Assembly (NCBI GenBank): GCA_964527785.1
Contig: CAZGNO010000008.1
Coordinates: 1-64,000 of the forward strand
DNA: 64,000 nucleotides
Origin: JADJXV01 sp964527785
GTDB taxonomy: Bacteria; Bacteroidota; Ignavibacteria; Kapaibacteriales; UBA961
Reading direction: 5' to 3'
In this document: piece by piece, positions 23,581 through 33,244 of the stretch
Position numbering within the stretch: the first letter of the stretch is position 1
Layout of the letters: each line of letters starts with the position of its first letter
Program-made: the position numbers and the translations under genes
Notes under the pieces: generated by a model
The model's input: only the letters and a program-made list of their open reading frames with translations
What the model was told of the DNA's origin: nothing
The model's database searches: none

Positions 23581-23735
23581 TGTGCGAAAACAGGGATTAT
23601 GATATTAAATTTTTAGTACGTATCCTGTCAAGCGATTATAATGATTACCTGAACTTATACTACAATGTAGCATTACGGGAAGTGTGGACGCAATACGCCT
23701 TCCGATGCAGCAAAAATATATATCAATATGGATAG
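23580..23735 (+). CDS. Tail chaperone T-like second part (51 aa or frameshift product)
   Basis: An ATG at 23580 shares TAATG with the preceding stop. The -1 frame is also open upstream, so a frameshifted fusion ending in this peptide (DYDIKFLVRILSSDYNDYLN) is possible. In lambda and many relatives a -1 frameshift makes a G-T fusion that binds the tape measure. No canonical slippery heptamer is visible near 23540-23580 (only GAAAAAC and a C4 run), so reinitiation is at least as likely. Confidence 0.5.
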   Translation: MCENRDYDIKFLVRILSSDYNDYLNLYYNVALREVWTQYAFRCSKNIYQYG

Positions 23736-23964
23736 CATGATCACACAAGAAGACGCGGTGAAAGCATTTCGTACTTTGAGCAGTAAGCCAAAGTCATTCA
23801 AAGAAAACATGGACAGGTTCGGCAAATTATGCCGGTTGCTGTCCACTTATAAAAAGAGTAGAATTCCTCGAAAACTCAAAAAGCAAATGCAGAAAAATGA
23901 ACGAAAAAGAATTGAAAAAATTCAGAAACAAAGTACGGAACGCACTGTACAATTTGCATCCTGA
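23728..23964 (+). CDS. Basic hypothetical phage protein before the tape measure (78 aa)
   Basis: Starts 8 bp inside the previous gene. The product is very basic (PRKLKKQMQKNERKRIEKIQ) and helical. Its last 68 bp overlap mini-gene B. Unknown; by position it may belong to the chaperone set. Confidence 0.5.
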   Translation: MDSMITQEDAVKAFRTLSSKPKSFKENMDRFGKLCRLLSTYKKSRIPRKLKKQMQKNERKRIEKIQKQSTERTVQFAS

Positions 23965-24025
23965 TTCGGAAATATTTAAGAAAATCGCTGAACTTCTCGG
24001 CGTAGAACGACCCACAGACCAATAA
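23897..24025 (+). CDS. Mini-gene B (42 aa), paralogue of mini-gene A at 18810
   Basis: Reads MNEKELKKFRNKVRNALYNL and ends LLGVERPTDQ. The ungapped 35-residue match to mini-gene A, the same overlap with an upstream gene and the related terminator downstream argue for a real gene. It lies just before the tape measure gene. No function known; by size it could be a small assembly factor or regulator. Confidence 0.5.
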   Translation: MNEKELKKFRNKVRNALYNLHPDSEIFKKIAELLGVERPTDQ

Positions 24026-24039
24026 CGTAATAACGTTAG

Positions 24040-24083
24040 AAATCACAGGCGTAAATCCTTTTTTAAGGGGTTTGCGCCTTTTT
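24040..24083 (+). terminator. Terminator C, box ATCACAGGCG
   Basis: AGGCGTAAA (24048-24056) pairs with TTTGCGCCT (24071-24079) with an inner CCTT/AAGG extension, then a T5 run. The 5' flank AAATCACAGGCG is the same as in terminator A. The short inverted pair TAACGT/ACGTTA lies just upstream. Confidence 0.75.
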
Positions 24084-24103
24084 ATGTTTTAAACCCCAAC
24101 ACA

Positions 24104-27100
24104 ATGGCTGATTTAGTATTAGATGCTGCATTTAGCTTAGACGCTTCAAAGGCGTTTGCACAGTTGCGTAATATTGGTGCTGAATTGGACAGGTTGTTTA
24201 GTGGTAAACTTCCGAAACTTGACCTTGACACAAAGCCAGCACTCGATAATGTTAAGAAAGTTGGTGACGAAGGGGAAAAAGCATTCAAGAAAATTCGAGA
24301 TGAAAACGGTAAGTTTATCAAAGAAGCAACAGAGGGTTCGTCGGGATTAGACAAGGCTTTCAAATTTAACCAAATATCACAAGCTATTTCAGGTGCAGCC
24401 AATACGGTAAACCAACTCACAGCACCATTCACCGCATTAGATACCGCTACTGCTAATATGTCCACGTTAGGTGATGAAGCTGCGGCTATGGCTCCACACT
24501 TACGAGAAGCAGCAGTTGCAATGTCGAAGGATATCCCTTTTTCTGCTGCTGAAATGCAAACCTCAATGTTTGACGCTTTGGCTTCGGGTGTAAAAGGTGG
24601 AGAAGAAGGGCTTAAAACATTTTCCCTTACTGCTGCTAAACTTGCTACTGGTGGAGGTGCGACACTATCTGACGCAACGAAACTATTAGCCGGAAACCTG
24701 AACGCTTACGGTAAGGGAGCGGAGGAAGCTGCAAAGTTTTCAGATATTTTCTTCAATACCATTAACCTTGGTGTTGTTAGTGCGTCGGAACTAAACGCCA
24801 ATTTGTCAAACGTCGTGCCTACTGCTGCTGCTGCCGGTATAGGACTTGACGGTGTAGGTGCTTCAATTGCTTTAATGACAAGCAAGGGGATTCCCGCCGC
24901 ACAATCCACCACAAAGCTCAATGCACTTCTATTAGAACTCCAAAAGCCGGGTGCTGCACTTGCTCCGATTCTTAAAGCTGCAGGTGTTTCGCTTGATTCT
25001 CTTAAAAAAGACGATTTACCTGTAACGCTTGAAAAGATAAACAAAGCGATGATTAAAACAGGTCAAACCGCTGTTGGAGCGTTTTCGAGTTCAGAAGCAT
25101 CAGCAGCGTTCAATACCCTTGCAAGTGACATAGAAGGATTCAAAGAAACGTTCGAGGGCGTGAAGAACACTACAGGCAGTACAGATTTTGCATTTGAGAA
25201 AATGAGTGGTTCTATCGAAGTAAAATTAAGGGGATTGCAAGTAGCTACAGAAGCGTATCTAATCAATGGGATTGACAAAGTAGGAAAAGGGTTCGTATTC
25301 GCGGCGGGGGCTGCTGCTCAATTAGCTCCGGTGATCGGAACGTTTGCAGGAATAAAGTCTATTCTCCCTGAAGGTGCAGTAGGGCAAATAGGGAGTGTGG
25401 TTACGGGTCTACTGACCAAACTTATCCCTTCTTTAGGTGTTACCGATGTTGCCACGGGTGTTACTTCGCTCTCTTTTTCTGCTATGTGGACTGCTGCAAC
25501 AGGTGGTGTTGTCCTGCTTGTAGCGGGGATTGCGGCTGTTATTGCCGCACTGGTAATAGCATATCATAATGTAGAGAGTGTACGAGTTCTATTCGATAAA
25601 ATAGGGGATGCAGTAGTAACATTTGGAAAATTTGTACTGACCTACGTAACGCTTCCTTTTCAAATTCTTTGGGAAACTATATCGGTTATTGCAAGTGCTA
25701 TAGGTGAATTGTTTTCTTCCGGTGAAAGTGGCAGTGAGGGCTTCTCCAATGCTATGGCAGTTTTAGGTCAGGTAGTGGACGGTGTGAAAGCTACGATTGT
25801 AGGACTTACGGCAGGGATACGGGAAACAGTTAAAATATTTGGTGAGATATTGGACGCGGCTATACACCTTGATTTTGGGAAAGCCGCTACTTTATTAGGC
25901 GAAGCGGGTGGACGCTTAGGAGATGCTGTCAAGGGTGGCATTAAGAAGTCTATGAGCGAATCGAACTTTGATGATGCAATTAAGGGTATGTCTGACAGCA
26001 CCAAAGAAGCTGTTTCTATAAAAACCAAACTCGATTCTCTTAATGAGTTACCGGACCTTCAAAAATCACTAGAGGAAACACAAGCTAAATTACAGCCGTT
26101 ACAGGTCAAAGTAGAGGCAGGCGGTAAATTAACACCTGAAGAAAAGAAATCTTTCGACGAACTTGCAAAGAAAGCGAATGAAGTTTCCGGAAAAATTAAC
26201 CTTGTGGCTCCGGAAGCAATTGCCGGGGTAAAAACACTTGTGAAATCTAATGGTGATTTGGTGCAAGTGTATGACGTAAATAAAACGAAGTTGGACGAAG
26301 TTTCTGCAAAGCAAAAGAAAGCGTTTGGAGATGAAGCAACAGCGAATCAGAAAAACTACTCTGACGGTTTATTAAAGTTATCAGCTGTTTATGAATCTCA
26401 AAAGCAACAGTTAATTGAACTGAAAAAACGTATTGACGCTGCAAATGCACGGGGGGATACAAAGGGTGCTGCTGAATTATCAGGGCAATACAGAGAAGTA
26501 CAACAGCAAATCAAAGCCACATCCGACCAAATTACCAAAGGATTCCAAGAAGGCGCAAAAGCAGGGCTACTTACTGAAGATGCAACAAAGAAAATATCAG
26601 GTGCTTTAGGTATTACAGCTGAACAGGCTGCTCAAGTCGCTACTAAATTGGGTGATGTTGGAGCAGCTGCAAAAGCTGCCGAAATAGATGCTAAGGCAAT
26701 GGGTGATGCCTTTGCAAAGGCGAAAAGCGACGCAGATTCTACCGCTAAGTCTTCATTGGAGATGGGTGCGGGCATTAAGAGTCAAGCGGATTTATTACGC
26801 AAATCTAATAAGGAAAACGAATCTGCTGCACTTAAATCGTTTAATGATGTTGCCAAAACACAATTCAAAACGAAGGAGGATGCACTTGCAGCATCTAAGA
26901 AACTCATTGCTCAAGAATTCAAAGCGCAACAAGACGCAATTAATCAAGGTATTCAGTTAAAGAAAACCGAACAATCTCAATCCGTAGAATTTAGAGAATC
27001 CGAAACTCAAAAGGATATTCAAAATACCCTTACCAAAACTACAAACCAAATAGAGAAGGAAAAAAGGGCAGCTGAAAAAATTGCAAGGGATAATGCGATT

Positions 27101-29329
27101 ATTTCCAAAAAATCAGAATCGGAATTGTCAATTGAGCTACTGCAAATTCAATCGACTGCCGAACAAAAGAAGTATGACGCACAAATTCTTGCTGCAAAAA
27201 ATTATCTACGATTAAAGAAAACTATCTCAGCTGAGGACGGAGAAACGGAGCAATTGAAAATAGATGCAATCTCACTTGCAAAAGAGAAAGCCGAAGAGGA
27301 TTCACTTGCAAAGATTGCTGATATTCGGGGCAAATCTCTCGTAAAAGAATTTGACGATAAGCAGAAAGCAGCTGACGAAAACTATAAACGGGAAGTTGAA
27401 AATTCAAAGAAATCCATTCAGCTTATCGAAGAACGAATTTCTACAACGGTAGGACAGGAAGAAAAACGCCTATCCGACCTGAACGCTGCTCAACTGAATT
27501 CTATCAAGAATCAAAATGCAATTGAAATTCAGGAAGCAGTCAATAAGAATGCTGCTGTTATTAAAGCTACGGAAGCTCTTAGGGCTGCTTTTGCAACAAA
27601 TGATGATGCAGTAATCAAGAGAGCGGAAACCGAACGGGAAACAGCCATTAGGGAGGCAATAAAGACGGATGCTGTTCTATTGGCTATCAATGATAAAGCC
27701 AACATTGCACTGTTAAAGCAAAACAAGGATTCTGCAGCTTCATCAGCTTTGGCACTGAGGGAATTTACAGTTGCCCGTATTGCAGACGATGCCGAACGCG
27801 AACGGCAAACACGGCTACTCGAAGTTGATAAGACTTTGAAATCAGAACTTGATGCAGCTAAGGGTAATGAGCGGTTGAAGAATGATGCTTACGCTAAAGC
27901 TGCTATTGACAGACTTCAGATTGAGAAAGATTTTGCGAATAAAAGCAAGGGGATACTGGGGACGCTTTCCGATGGATTTAGTCAATTCGCTTCAAATATA
28001 TCCAGCTCTTTACGCAAGTCATTCGACGAAGCTGCAAAAGCTCAAAAAGATATAGGAGCAAAGGCAAGGGAAGAATACGAAAAAGAGGCAAGCGACCTTA
28101 ACGATGCCCTTAAAAATCAAACAATTTCTTTCTCGGAATTTCAGGATAAGGTGGTTGAATCTGCAAATAAATTCAAGGAAACAACGAAGGATTTGGGTAA
28201 GAGCTTTGGGCGGTTGTTTGCAGATGGGTTTAAGGACGCTATGCAAGGTGTGGCGGATTCTTTTAACCAAACCGCTGGTAGCTTGGTCGTAGCTTACCAG
28301 CAAAGCGGCTATAAAATAGGTAACATTGCTGAGTCCCTCGGTGATGCTAGGAAGGCAAAACTGAAAGCGGAGCAAGATGGAAATGTTGAAGAAATTTCAA
28401 AAGCCACAAAGACCATTGATGCTCTTCAAACAAATCTATCCGCTTCCACCACGGAAAACGCTAAAATTGCAGAAGAAGCATTTTCCAGCATGACTATTTC
28501 TCTTGCGTCTAGCTTTGGAGCGTCAATAGCTGAAGGGAAAAAGAATATTGGAGATTACGTCATTATGGCGTTGAATGCCTTGGAGTCGTTAGCTCCAATT
28601 ATTGCTGCTCAAATTTACGGGGTAATGGTTTCTTCGCCAAACCCAGCGAATGCTTTTAGTTTTGGCAGTGCAGGATTTGTTGCCGCAACTGCTCTTACAT
28701 TGGGATTGACTGCTTTAATTGAAGCAGCCAAGGCGGGAGTCCGTTCTGGTCAGGGTAAGCATGACGGCGGCTTCACTGGTCACGGGGGCGAATGGGAGGT
28801 TGCGGATTACACGCACAAAGAAGAGTATGTTTTTAGTAAAAAAGCTGTTAAGGGCGAAGTTAGGGGATTTGATGAATTCCACTCGATACTTAAAGGCGGT
28901 GTGTCTATATCGGAAATCTTAGGGGTTTTTAAAGAACATAAAAACCTGCCTGAATTATCAAGGTCTTTTGTCAATCCATTGGGTAAAATCGAAAGCGGAA
29001 ATTTTGAACAATTAACAAAACTTCTTTCTCAGCACAAAATACAAACAATTACCCCACCACGCTTCACCGTTAAGTCATTCGAGCAAGCACCTATCAATTA
29101 TAAGCAAGTGGCAAATTTGAATAATGATAGTGTAATTCGAGAATTACGCGATCTGAAAAATGAAGTTGTATCCCTAAGAAAAGAAAACGAAAGGATGGTT
29201 GCTGCCCAGAAAGCAATGCCGGATTCTTTTTTGGGTAAAATGAATGTAGGTTTGGTTATCGAACACGATGAATCAATAAGTGCAAAACGGAAAGAACTTG
29301 ACATTCGTAGAAAGGCGTTGCAGGGATGA
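24104..29329 (+). CDS. Tail tape measure protein
   Basis: 1741 residues, the largest phage gene. An N-terminal TP901/PhageMin_Tail-like part (DIPFSAAEMQTSMFDALASG, LATGGGATLSDATKLLAGNL, GIPAAQSTTKLNALLLEL), a hydrophobic segment near 450-490 (GGVVLLVAGIAAVIAALVIA), long coiled-coil stretches (about 620-1420), a second hydrophobic part near 1500-1560, and a C-terminus with VASLNNDSV-like tail motif (VANLNNDSVIRELRDLKNEV). By the rule of about 0.15 nm per residue a tail near 260 nm is the upper expectation. It sets tail length and enters the host on injection. Confidence 0.9.
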   Translation: MADLVLDAAFSLDASKAFAQLRNIGAELDRLFSGKLPKLDLDTKPALDNVKKVGDEGEKAFKKIRDENGKFIKEATEGSSGLDKAFKFNQISQAISGAANTVNQLTAPFTALDTATANMSTLGDEAAAMAPHLREAAVAMSKDIPFSAAEMQTSMFDALASGVKGGEEGLKTFSLTAAKLATGGGATLSDATKLLAGNLNAYGKGAEEAAKFSDIFFNTINLGVVSASELNANLSNVVPTAAAAGIGLDGVGASIALMTSKGIPAAQSTTKLNALLLELQKPGAALAPILKAAGVSLDSLKKDDLPVTLEKINKAMIKTGQTAVGAFSSSEASAAFNTLASDIEGFKETFEGVKNTTGSTDFAFEKMSGSIEVKLRGLQVATEAYLINGIDKVGKGFVFAAGAAAQLAPVIGTFAGIKSILPEGAVGQIGSVVTGLLTKLIPSLGVTDVATGVTSLSFSAMWTAATGGVVLLVAGIAAVIAALVIAYHNVESVRVLFDKIGDAVVTFGKFVLTYVTLPFQILWETISVIASAIGELFSSGESGSEGFSNAMAVLGQVVDGVKATIVGLTAGIRETVKIFGEILDAAIHLDFGKAATLLGEAGGRLGDAVKGGIKKSMSESNFDDAIKGMSDSTKEAVSIKTKLDSLNELPDLQKSLEETQAKLQPLQVKVEAGGKLTPEEKKSFDELAKKANEVSGKINLVAPEAIAGVKTLVKSNGDLVQVYDVNKTKLDEVSAKQKKAFGDEATANQKNYSDGLLKLSAVYESQKQQLIELKKRIDAANARGDTKGAAELSGQYREVQQQIKATSDQITKGFQEGAKAGLLTEDATKKISGALGITAEQAAQVATKLGDVGAAAKAAEIDAKAMGDAFAKAKSDADSTAKSSLEMGAGIKSQADLLRKSNKENESAALKSFNDVAKTQFKTKEDALAASKKLIAQEFKAQQDAINQGIQLKKTEQSQSVEFRESETQKDIQNTLTKTTNQIEKEKRAAEKIARDNAIISKKSESELSIELLQIQSTAEQKKYDAQILAAKNYLRLKKTISAEDGETEQLKIDAISLAKEKAEEDSLAKIADIRGKSLVKEFDDKQKAADENYKREVENSKKSIQLIEERISTTVGQEEKRLSDLNAAQLNSIKNQNAIEIQEAVNKNAAVIKATEALRAAFATNDDAVIKRAETERETAIREAIKTDAVLLAINDKANIALLKQNKDSAASSALALREFTVARIADDAERERQTRLLEVDKTLKSELDAAKGNERLKNDAYAKAAIDRLQIEKDFANKSKGILGTLSDGFSQFASNISSSLRKSFDEAAKAQKDIGAKAREEYEKEASDLNDALKNQTISFSEFQDKVVESANKFKETTKDLGKSFGRLFADGFKDAMQGVADSFNQTAGSLVVAYQQSGYKIGNIAESLGDARKAKLKAEQDGNVEEISKATKTIDALQTNLSASTTENAKIAEEAFSSMTISLASSFGASIAEGKKNIGDYVIMALNALESLAPIIAAQIYGVMVSSPNPANAFSFGSAGFVAATALTLGLTALIEAAKAGVRSGQGKHDGGFTGHGGEWEVADYTHKEEYVFSKKAVKGEVRGFDEFHSILKGGVSISEILGVFKEHKNLPELSRSFVNPLGKIESGNFEQLTKLLSQHKIQTITPPRFTVKSFEQAPINYKQVANLNNDSVIRELRDLKNEVVSLRKENERMVAAQKAMPDSFLGKMNVGLVIEHDESISAKRKELDIRRKALQG

Positions 29330-29805
29330 GTAATTACAAAATCACGCTTCATAAAGCCACATCGGACACAAGCACCAGTGCATACGATGAAATCTTAATT
29401 TCTTCTATTGCTACATTTCCGGGGTATGCTAACCAAGACGCAGAAATTAGAATTGCCGGTGAAGACTTTATTGCTGAAGGTGAGCAAATTAAATTTCTTG
29501 GCGGTGAAAAATCGAGTAACAACTTTTTTAGGCGGGAATATGGTGTGATATTCCTGAAGGCAACCTATGGGGCTTCGTCGTGGGATTGGAGTAATGTAAA
29601 GGCACTTATTAAGTCGTATTTAACTAGTGAATTTCTTTGGATTGATTTTGCTTCTTGGCAAACACAAACAAACATAGCCGAACACTATCACGATTCAGAT
29701 AAAGCTATTCCTGTTGTAGTGAAAGAATGGTCTGTTGCCGGTAATGAAAAACAAGGAACTAAAACGTTGAATGTTTCTTTTGAGCATCGTTGGAGGAATA
29801 AGTAA
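29326..29805 (+). CDS. Distal tail protein-like
   Basis: 159 residues, overlapping the tape measure by ATGA. Strand-rich, with WDWSNVKALIKSYLTSEFLW and a late TKTLNVSFEHRW. The first gene after a tape measure in siphoviruses normally encodes the distal tail (Dit-like) protein. Identity by gene order. Confidence 0.55.
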   Translation: MSNYKITLHKATSDTSTSAYDEILISSIATFPGYANQDAEIRIAGEDFIAEGEQIKFLGGEKSSNNFFRREYGVIFLKATYGASSWDWSNVKALIKSYLTSEFLWIDFASWQTQTNIAEHYHDSDKAIPVVVKEWSVAGNEKQGTKTLNVSFEHRWRNK

Positions 29806-31562
29806 TGGCAATTGACAGAGGCACAAAATACGTATGTCAGTGGGAAAGTGACGCAGGGTGGGCAATGATGTTAGAGATAATACCTCCCGGTGATTTTATG
29901 GGTATAGAAGTTTTCGACGTCGTGTATTTCTCACATTCATTATTTTCGATGGATGCCAGTGGTTACGGACTGGAGGATTTGCCTTTCGGAATGATGAAAT
30001 CTCCTGCTATTTCATTTGAATTTGAGAAGTTTGGCGGATTACCTTCGGGCTTAAAGGAGTTGATTATTACCCCGGAATATGACGCTTTCGGTGTTCCGAC
30101 CACTACGATTTTCGCACTATGGACAGACGAAGGTCTCGGCGGGGATTTGTTCATACAGTATATAGGAGCACAAGCACGAACACTTGGTAACAAATTTAGA
30201 ATCGCTATTGATAGTGATACGGTACGAAGTGTAAAAATTGAAACATTCGACCTGTTAAAAACAATTCTTGATGCTGCACCAGCTAACTCTGTGTTGGGTA
30301 GCGGGAACACCGGACAATCAATTATCGAAAACTCTTCTTTTGCAGATGCAATACTAGACAATGTGAAGCTCGGTGATTTTAATAATAAAGTGGATGTATT
30401 ACCAACTCCGTATTTTCAATTTATGTACACTATCCCGACATTCACAGAGAAATTAGGTGGCTTCATTGGTGTGCAATTGGCGTATTGGTTACGTTCGGGG
30501 TTGTTTGGATTAGAGCAAACAACGGCATTCGATACATACCCAACTACATCACTTACATTTTACACGCAAACTTACACCACACCGGGCAATACAAAAGGGT
30601 ACGTAGTGGATGAAACAGGGACATATAAACTACATATTTTGGGACATATTGCCAGCCAAGTATCAGGTACGACTTACGAGAGTCACGGAGGTTTTTTCTC
30701 AAGAGATAAAGAAGGTGTATCGGAATTTGACTCTATAAGTACTTTCATAAATCAGCTGTGCGAGAATTTAATTTGCAAATTCAAGTGGAAGCCAATTGTT
30801 CAACACAACGCCACATCAGATACGGACATACTCAGCTACGAGGTTTGTTTCTTGAAGCCATTGGAAAACTACACCACACCTACAACATTTTCGGGAATTA
30901 TCATCGGTGATGGTTATGATATTACGACTGCTGAAAACGTGTTCCTTGTGGCTGAATCGGAAACAACAAAGGCGGGTGATAAAAATGTTTCATTGAATCG
31001 TGTTTCCATAACAACATCAAATAAAACTGACGCTTTCAGTACAAAATTTTTACTCCACAATTCCCCTACAGTACCTCCCCCGCACAGAGATGAGTTCGGC
31101 TCAGAACCTTACTACGTTGAGCAGCATATTTATCCCAGAAAAATTTACTATAACGAAGGAACGTTTTGGGGGAAAGTTCACGACTCGGTGACAATAAACG
31201 ACGGGATTACCACGATTGATTACGATGACCCTATTGCATATCCCTCGGCATTCACAGACCATGTTATGATTACGGGATGGGCAAACGAAACTCAAAATAC
31301 AAATTCTCTACAGCAGGCAATAGCTGAATACATAACTACATACTGGAGCTCTAGAGAGCAGTCCATAAGAGAATTTACGTGTAAAATGGTAGGTGGGGAA
31401 GGCGATGGCTCTATCATGCCAAGACATGCCTGCGATGTGTTTACATTACCGGCAATTACTGAATTAAGTGTAGGTCAAACATCTGTTTTACTAGATGTAA
31501 AACCCGACTGGAATAAGGGAACCGTCACTTGTAAATTTTTAAGTATTAAGGACAGGGAATAA
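29805..31562 (+). CDS. Tail tip / baseplate hub protein
   Basis: 585 residues, coupled by TAATG on both sides. It follows Dit and is strand-rich, with LFSMDASGYGLEDLPFGMMK at the start, a central HHxx-poor region, and a C-terminal GGEGDGSIMPRHACDVFTL and LLDVKPDWNKGTVTCKFLSI that resemble tail hub (Tal-like) domains. Family placement is by context. Confidence 0.55.
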   Translation: MAIDRGTKYVCQWESDAGWAMMLEIIPPGDFMGIEVFDVVYFSHSLFSMDASGYGLEDLPFGMMKSPAISFEFEKFGGLPSGLKELIITPEYDAFGVPTTTIFALWTDEGLGGDLFIQYIGAQARTLGNKFRIAIDSDTVRSVKIETFDLLKTILDAAPANSVLGSGNTGQSIIENSSFADAILDNVKLGDFNNKVDVLPTPYFQFMYTIPTFTEKLGGFIGVQLAYWLRSGLFGLEQTTAFDTYPTTSLTFYTQTYTTPGNTKGYVVDETGTYKLHILGHIASQVSGTTYESHGGFFSRDKEGVSEFDSISTFINQLCENLICKFKWKPIVQHNATSDTDILSYEVCFLKPLENYTTPTTFSGIIIGDGYDITTAENVFLVAESETTKAGDKNVSLNRVSITTSNKTDAFSTKFLLHNSPTVPPPHRDEFGSEPYYVEQHIYPRKIYYNEGTFWGKVHDSVTINDGITTIDYDDPIAYPSAFTDHVMITGWANETQNTNSLQQAIAEYITTYWSSREQSIREFTCKMVGGEGDGSIMPRHACDVFTLPAITELSVGQTSVLLDVKPDWNKGTVTCKFLSIKDRE

Positions 31563-32254
31563 TGGGAAGGGTCAAAAACTCACAGAATTTTAATTCAATC
31601 AATCGTAACGCGCTTACTTTTGACCCGGACGGCATTAGTAATATTACCAACAACTTAATAGGTCAGACACCGGAGGAGCAAGACGAAATTCTAATTTCAG
31701 GTCTTGAAACAGAACAAAACGCTACCGATAAACTTGCCTTTGCATGGAAACTAATAAGTGAGTTAGCGTGTAAACTTGTGGCATTGATAGCAGAAAAAAC
31801 ATACGAAGTAGTATGTCATGTAAACGATATGCAACCCGTGACGGCTTTCACTGTCCCTACAGGCGTACCAACGCCTATACCCTTTTACTCTGTGCTGTAC
31901 AGCCCTGCGGACGGGTCGTATTTAGCAGGGAATTTCACGGCGGGCAAAACAGGTTTCTATGACGTAGATTGTCTCTATTACGATACTATTGTAGCACCCG
32001 TTACGAGAGTTTGGATAGGAATATCAGGATATAATTCTGATATTACGGGTGGGTCGGCTATTATCAATACGGATTTTTTTGAACTACAGGCATCTCGAAA
32101 AGTGTTTTGTCGGCAAGGTGAAAATATAAGTGCCTATCTATTTCATAATTTCGGTGCGGACATCGTGTTCAATAACTATGCACTAGACGAACACGGGGAC
32201 GGTTACATTTCTATTCATTATTGCGGATCTACAAAAGCCGCTACAATTTTATAA
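31562..32254 (+). CDS. Tail tip protein with C1q/TNF-like trimeric head
   Basis: 230 residues. The N-terminal 75 residues are helical with TNNLIGQTPEEQDEI. The C-terminal 140 residues show the jelly-roll cadence of C1q-like domains: PFYSVLYSPADGSYLAG, GFYDVDCLYYD, VWIGISGYNS, SAYLFHNFGADIV and DGYISIHYCG. Such trimers bind cell surface ligands in phages. Confidence 0.6.
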   Translation: MGRVKNSQNFNSINRNALTFDPDGISNITNNLIGQTPEEQDEILISGLETEQNATDKLAFAWKLISELACKLVALIAEKTYEVVCHVNDMQPVTAFTVPTGVPTPIPFYSVLYSPADGSYLAGNFTAGKTGFYDVDCLYYDTIVAPVTRVWIGISGYNSDITGGSAIINTDFFELQASRKVFCRQGENISAYLFHNFGADIVFNNYALDEHGDGYISIHYCGSTKAATIL

Positions 32255-32262
32255 GGATTTTT

Positions 32263-32805
32263 ATGATTTGCTGCAGAACAATAATAGGCGCAATGGGCAA
32301 GAAGCTAAAAGTTATTCCCTTTGATTTTACCCCGGATACAACGGCATTCGCCGGAGGCGATGCTTTATACGGTCAAACTACGTCACCAATTGCTGTAAGT
32401 GACGTTTTCGATACGGACAATGGCAACGGCAAAGTGGTAAGTTTCTCCGTTCAGCATTCTCACGGTTCGACTTTGACAAAAAAAGGCATCTCAGCTTATC
32501 TATTTTCACAAGCACCATCTAGCACCCCTGTCGCTATAAACGCAGCAGAAAACATTACAGCAGGAGACGAAGGAAAGGTGTGCGGACGTTTGAGTGTGGT
32601 TGCGGCTGATTTTGTTGATTCAGTATTTGCAGCTTCTTTCCTCACGCGGGCTCACAAAACAAACGACACTAGTACCTTGCCGATTATATACAACGATTCA
32701 AGCTCGGATAAAAAAAGTTTGTGGATAAAATTGATTGCAGATGAGGCACAGACCTATTCGAGTGTGGGTAAATTGAAGATTGAAATAATTATTGAGTGTT
32801 ATTGA
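32263..32805 (+). CDS. Phage virion or tail-tip protein of unknown family
   Basis: The ATG at 32263 follows AAGGA; the frame is open further upstream. 180 residues with VIPFDFTPDTTAFAGGDALY, VSFSVQHSHGSTLT and LWIKLIADEAQTYSSVGKLK, repeated strands. Its position at the end of the tail operon suggests a virion protein; similar small proteins in other phages lie with adsorption genes. Confidence 0.5.
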   Translation: MICCRTIIGAMGKKLKVIPFDFTPDTTAFAGGDALYGQTTSPIAVSDVFDTDNGNGKVVSFSVQHSHGSTLTKKGISAYLFSQAPSSTPVAINAAENITAGDEGKVCGRLSVVAADFVDSVFAASFLTRAHKTNDTSTLPIIYNDSSSDKKSLWIKLIADEAQTYSSVGKLKIEIIIECY

Positions 32806-32859
32806 GCTTTGAAGGGTTTTTTTGTTTGGTGGAATAGTCTGTTTTGTTAATTTACAGAC

Positions 32860-33078
32860 ATGAATAATAAAACCATCATTCCCAAACGAGGGAAGCACTA
32901 CTGGATATTAAAACAGGACGAGGAAACACCGGAAATTGCTAGATATGAGCGAGCTTTCAACGGAGAGTATTTTTTCTATCAAATAGAAATGAACTATGTT
33001 CCGGAATGTAAATCAGTGGATGTTCCTTTTGAGGTAATAAAAGAAGTGATTTTTGAGGACGAAAACGTGAATTTTTGA
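32860..33078 (+). CDS. Small hypothetical protein at the right end of the phage block (72 aa)
   Basis: Reads MNNKTIIPKRGKHYWILKQD and on to FEVIKEVIFEDENVNF. No family recognised. It is the last plus-strand gene before the tRNA-Leu and a strong terminator; it could be phage or host. Confidence 0.45.
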   Translation: MNNKTIIPKRGKHYWILKQDEETPEIARYERAFNGEYFFYQIEMNYVPECKSVDVPFEVIKEVIFEDENVNF

Positions 33079-33116
33079 AACGAATTACACTTTATTTACC
33101 CAATTTCAGAAATTAA

Positions 33117-33153
33117 AAAACGCAACTTATTCAAAAATATTAAGTTGCGTTTT
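33117..33153. terminator. Strong bidirectional terminator at the phage-chromosome border
   Basis: AAAACGCAACTTA (33117-33129) and TAAGTTGCGTTTT (33141-33153) form a 13-bp perfect stem with an 11-base loop; both strands end with T runs. It ends the phage late operon on the plus strand and the tRNA-Leu transcript on the minus strand. Confidence 0.85.
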
Positions 33154-33160
33154 AATATTG

Positions 33161-33244
33161 TACCCGGAACAGGGGTTGAACCTGCACATCCTTGCGAATA
33201 CTACAACCTGAATGTAGCGCGTCTGCCAATTCCGCCATCCGGGC
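33161..33244 (-). tRNA. tRNA-Leu(CAG)
   Basis: Reverse strand: acceptor GCCCGGA/TCCGGGT, D-arm with AATTGGCAGAC, anticodon arm CTACA-TTCAGGT-TGTAG (anticodon CAG), a long class II variable arm and T-arm GCAGG-TTCAACC-CCTGT. CCA is not encoded. Phage genes run up to its 3' end, the classical place for integration. Confidence 0.95.
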
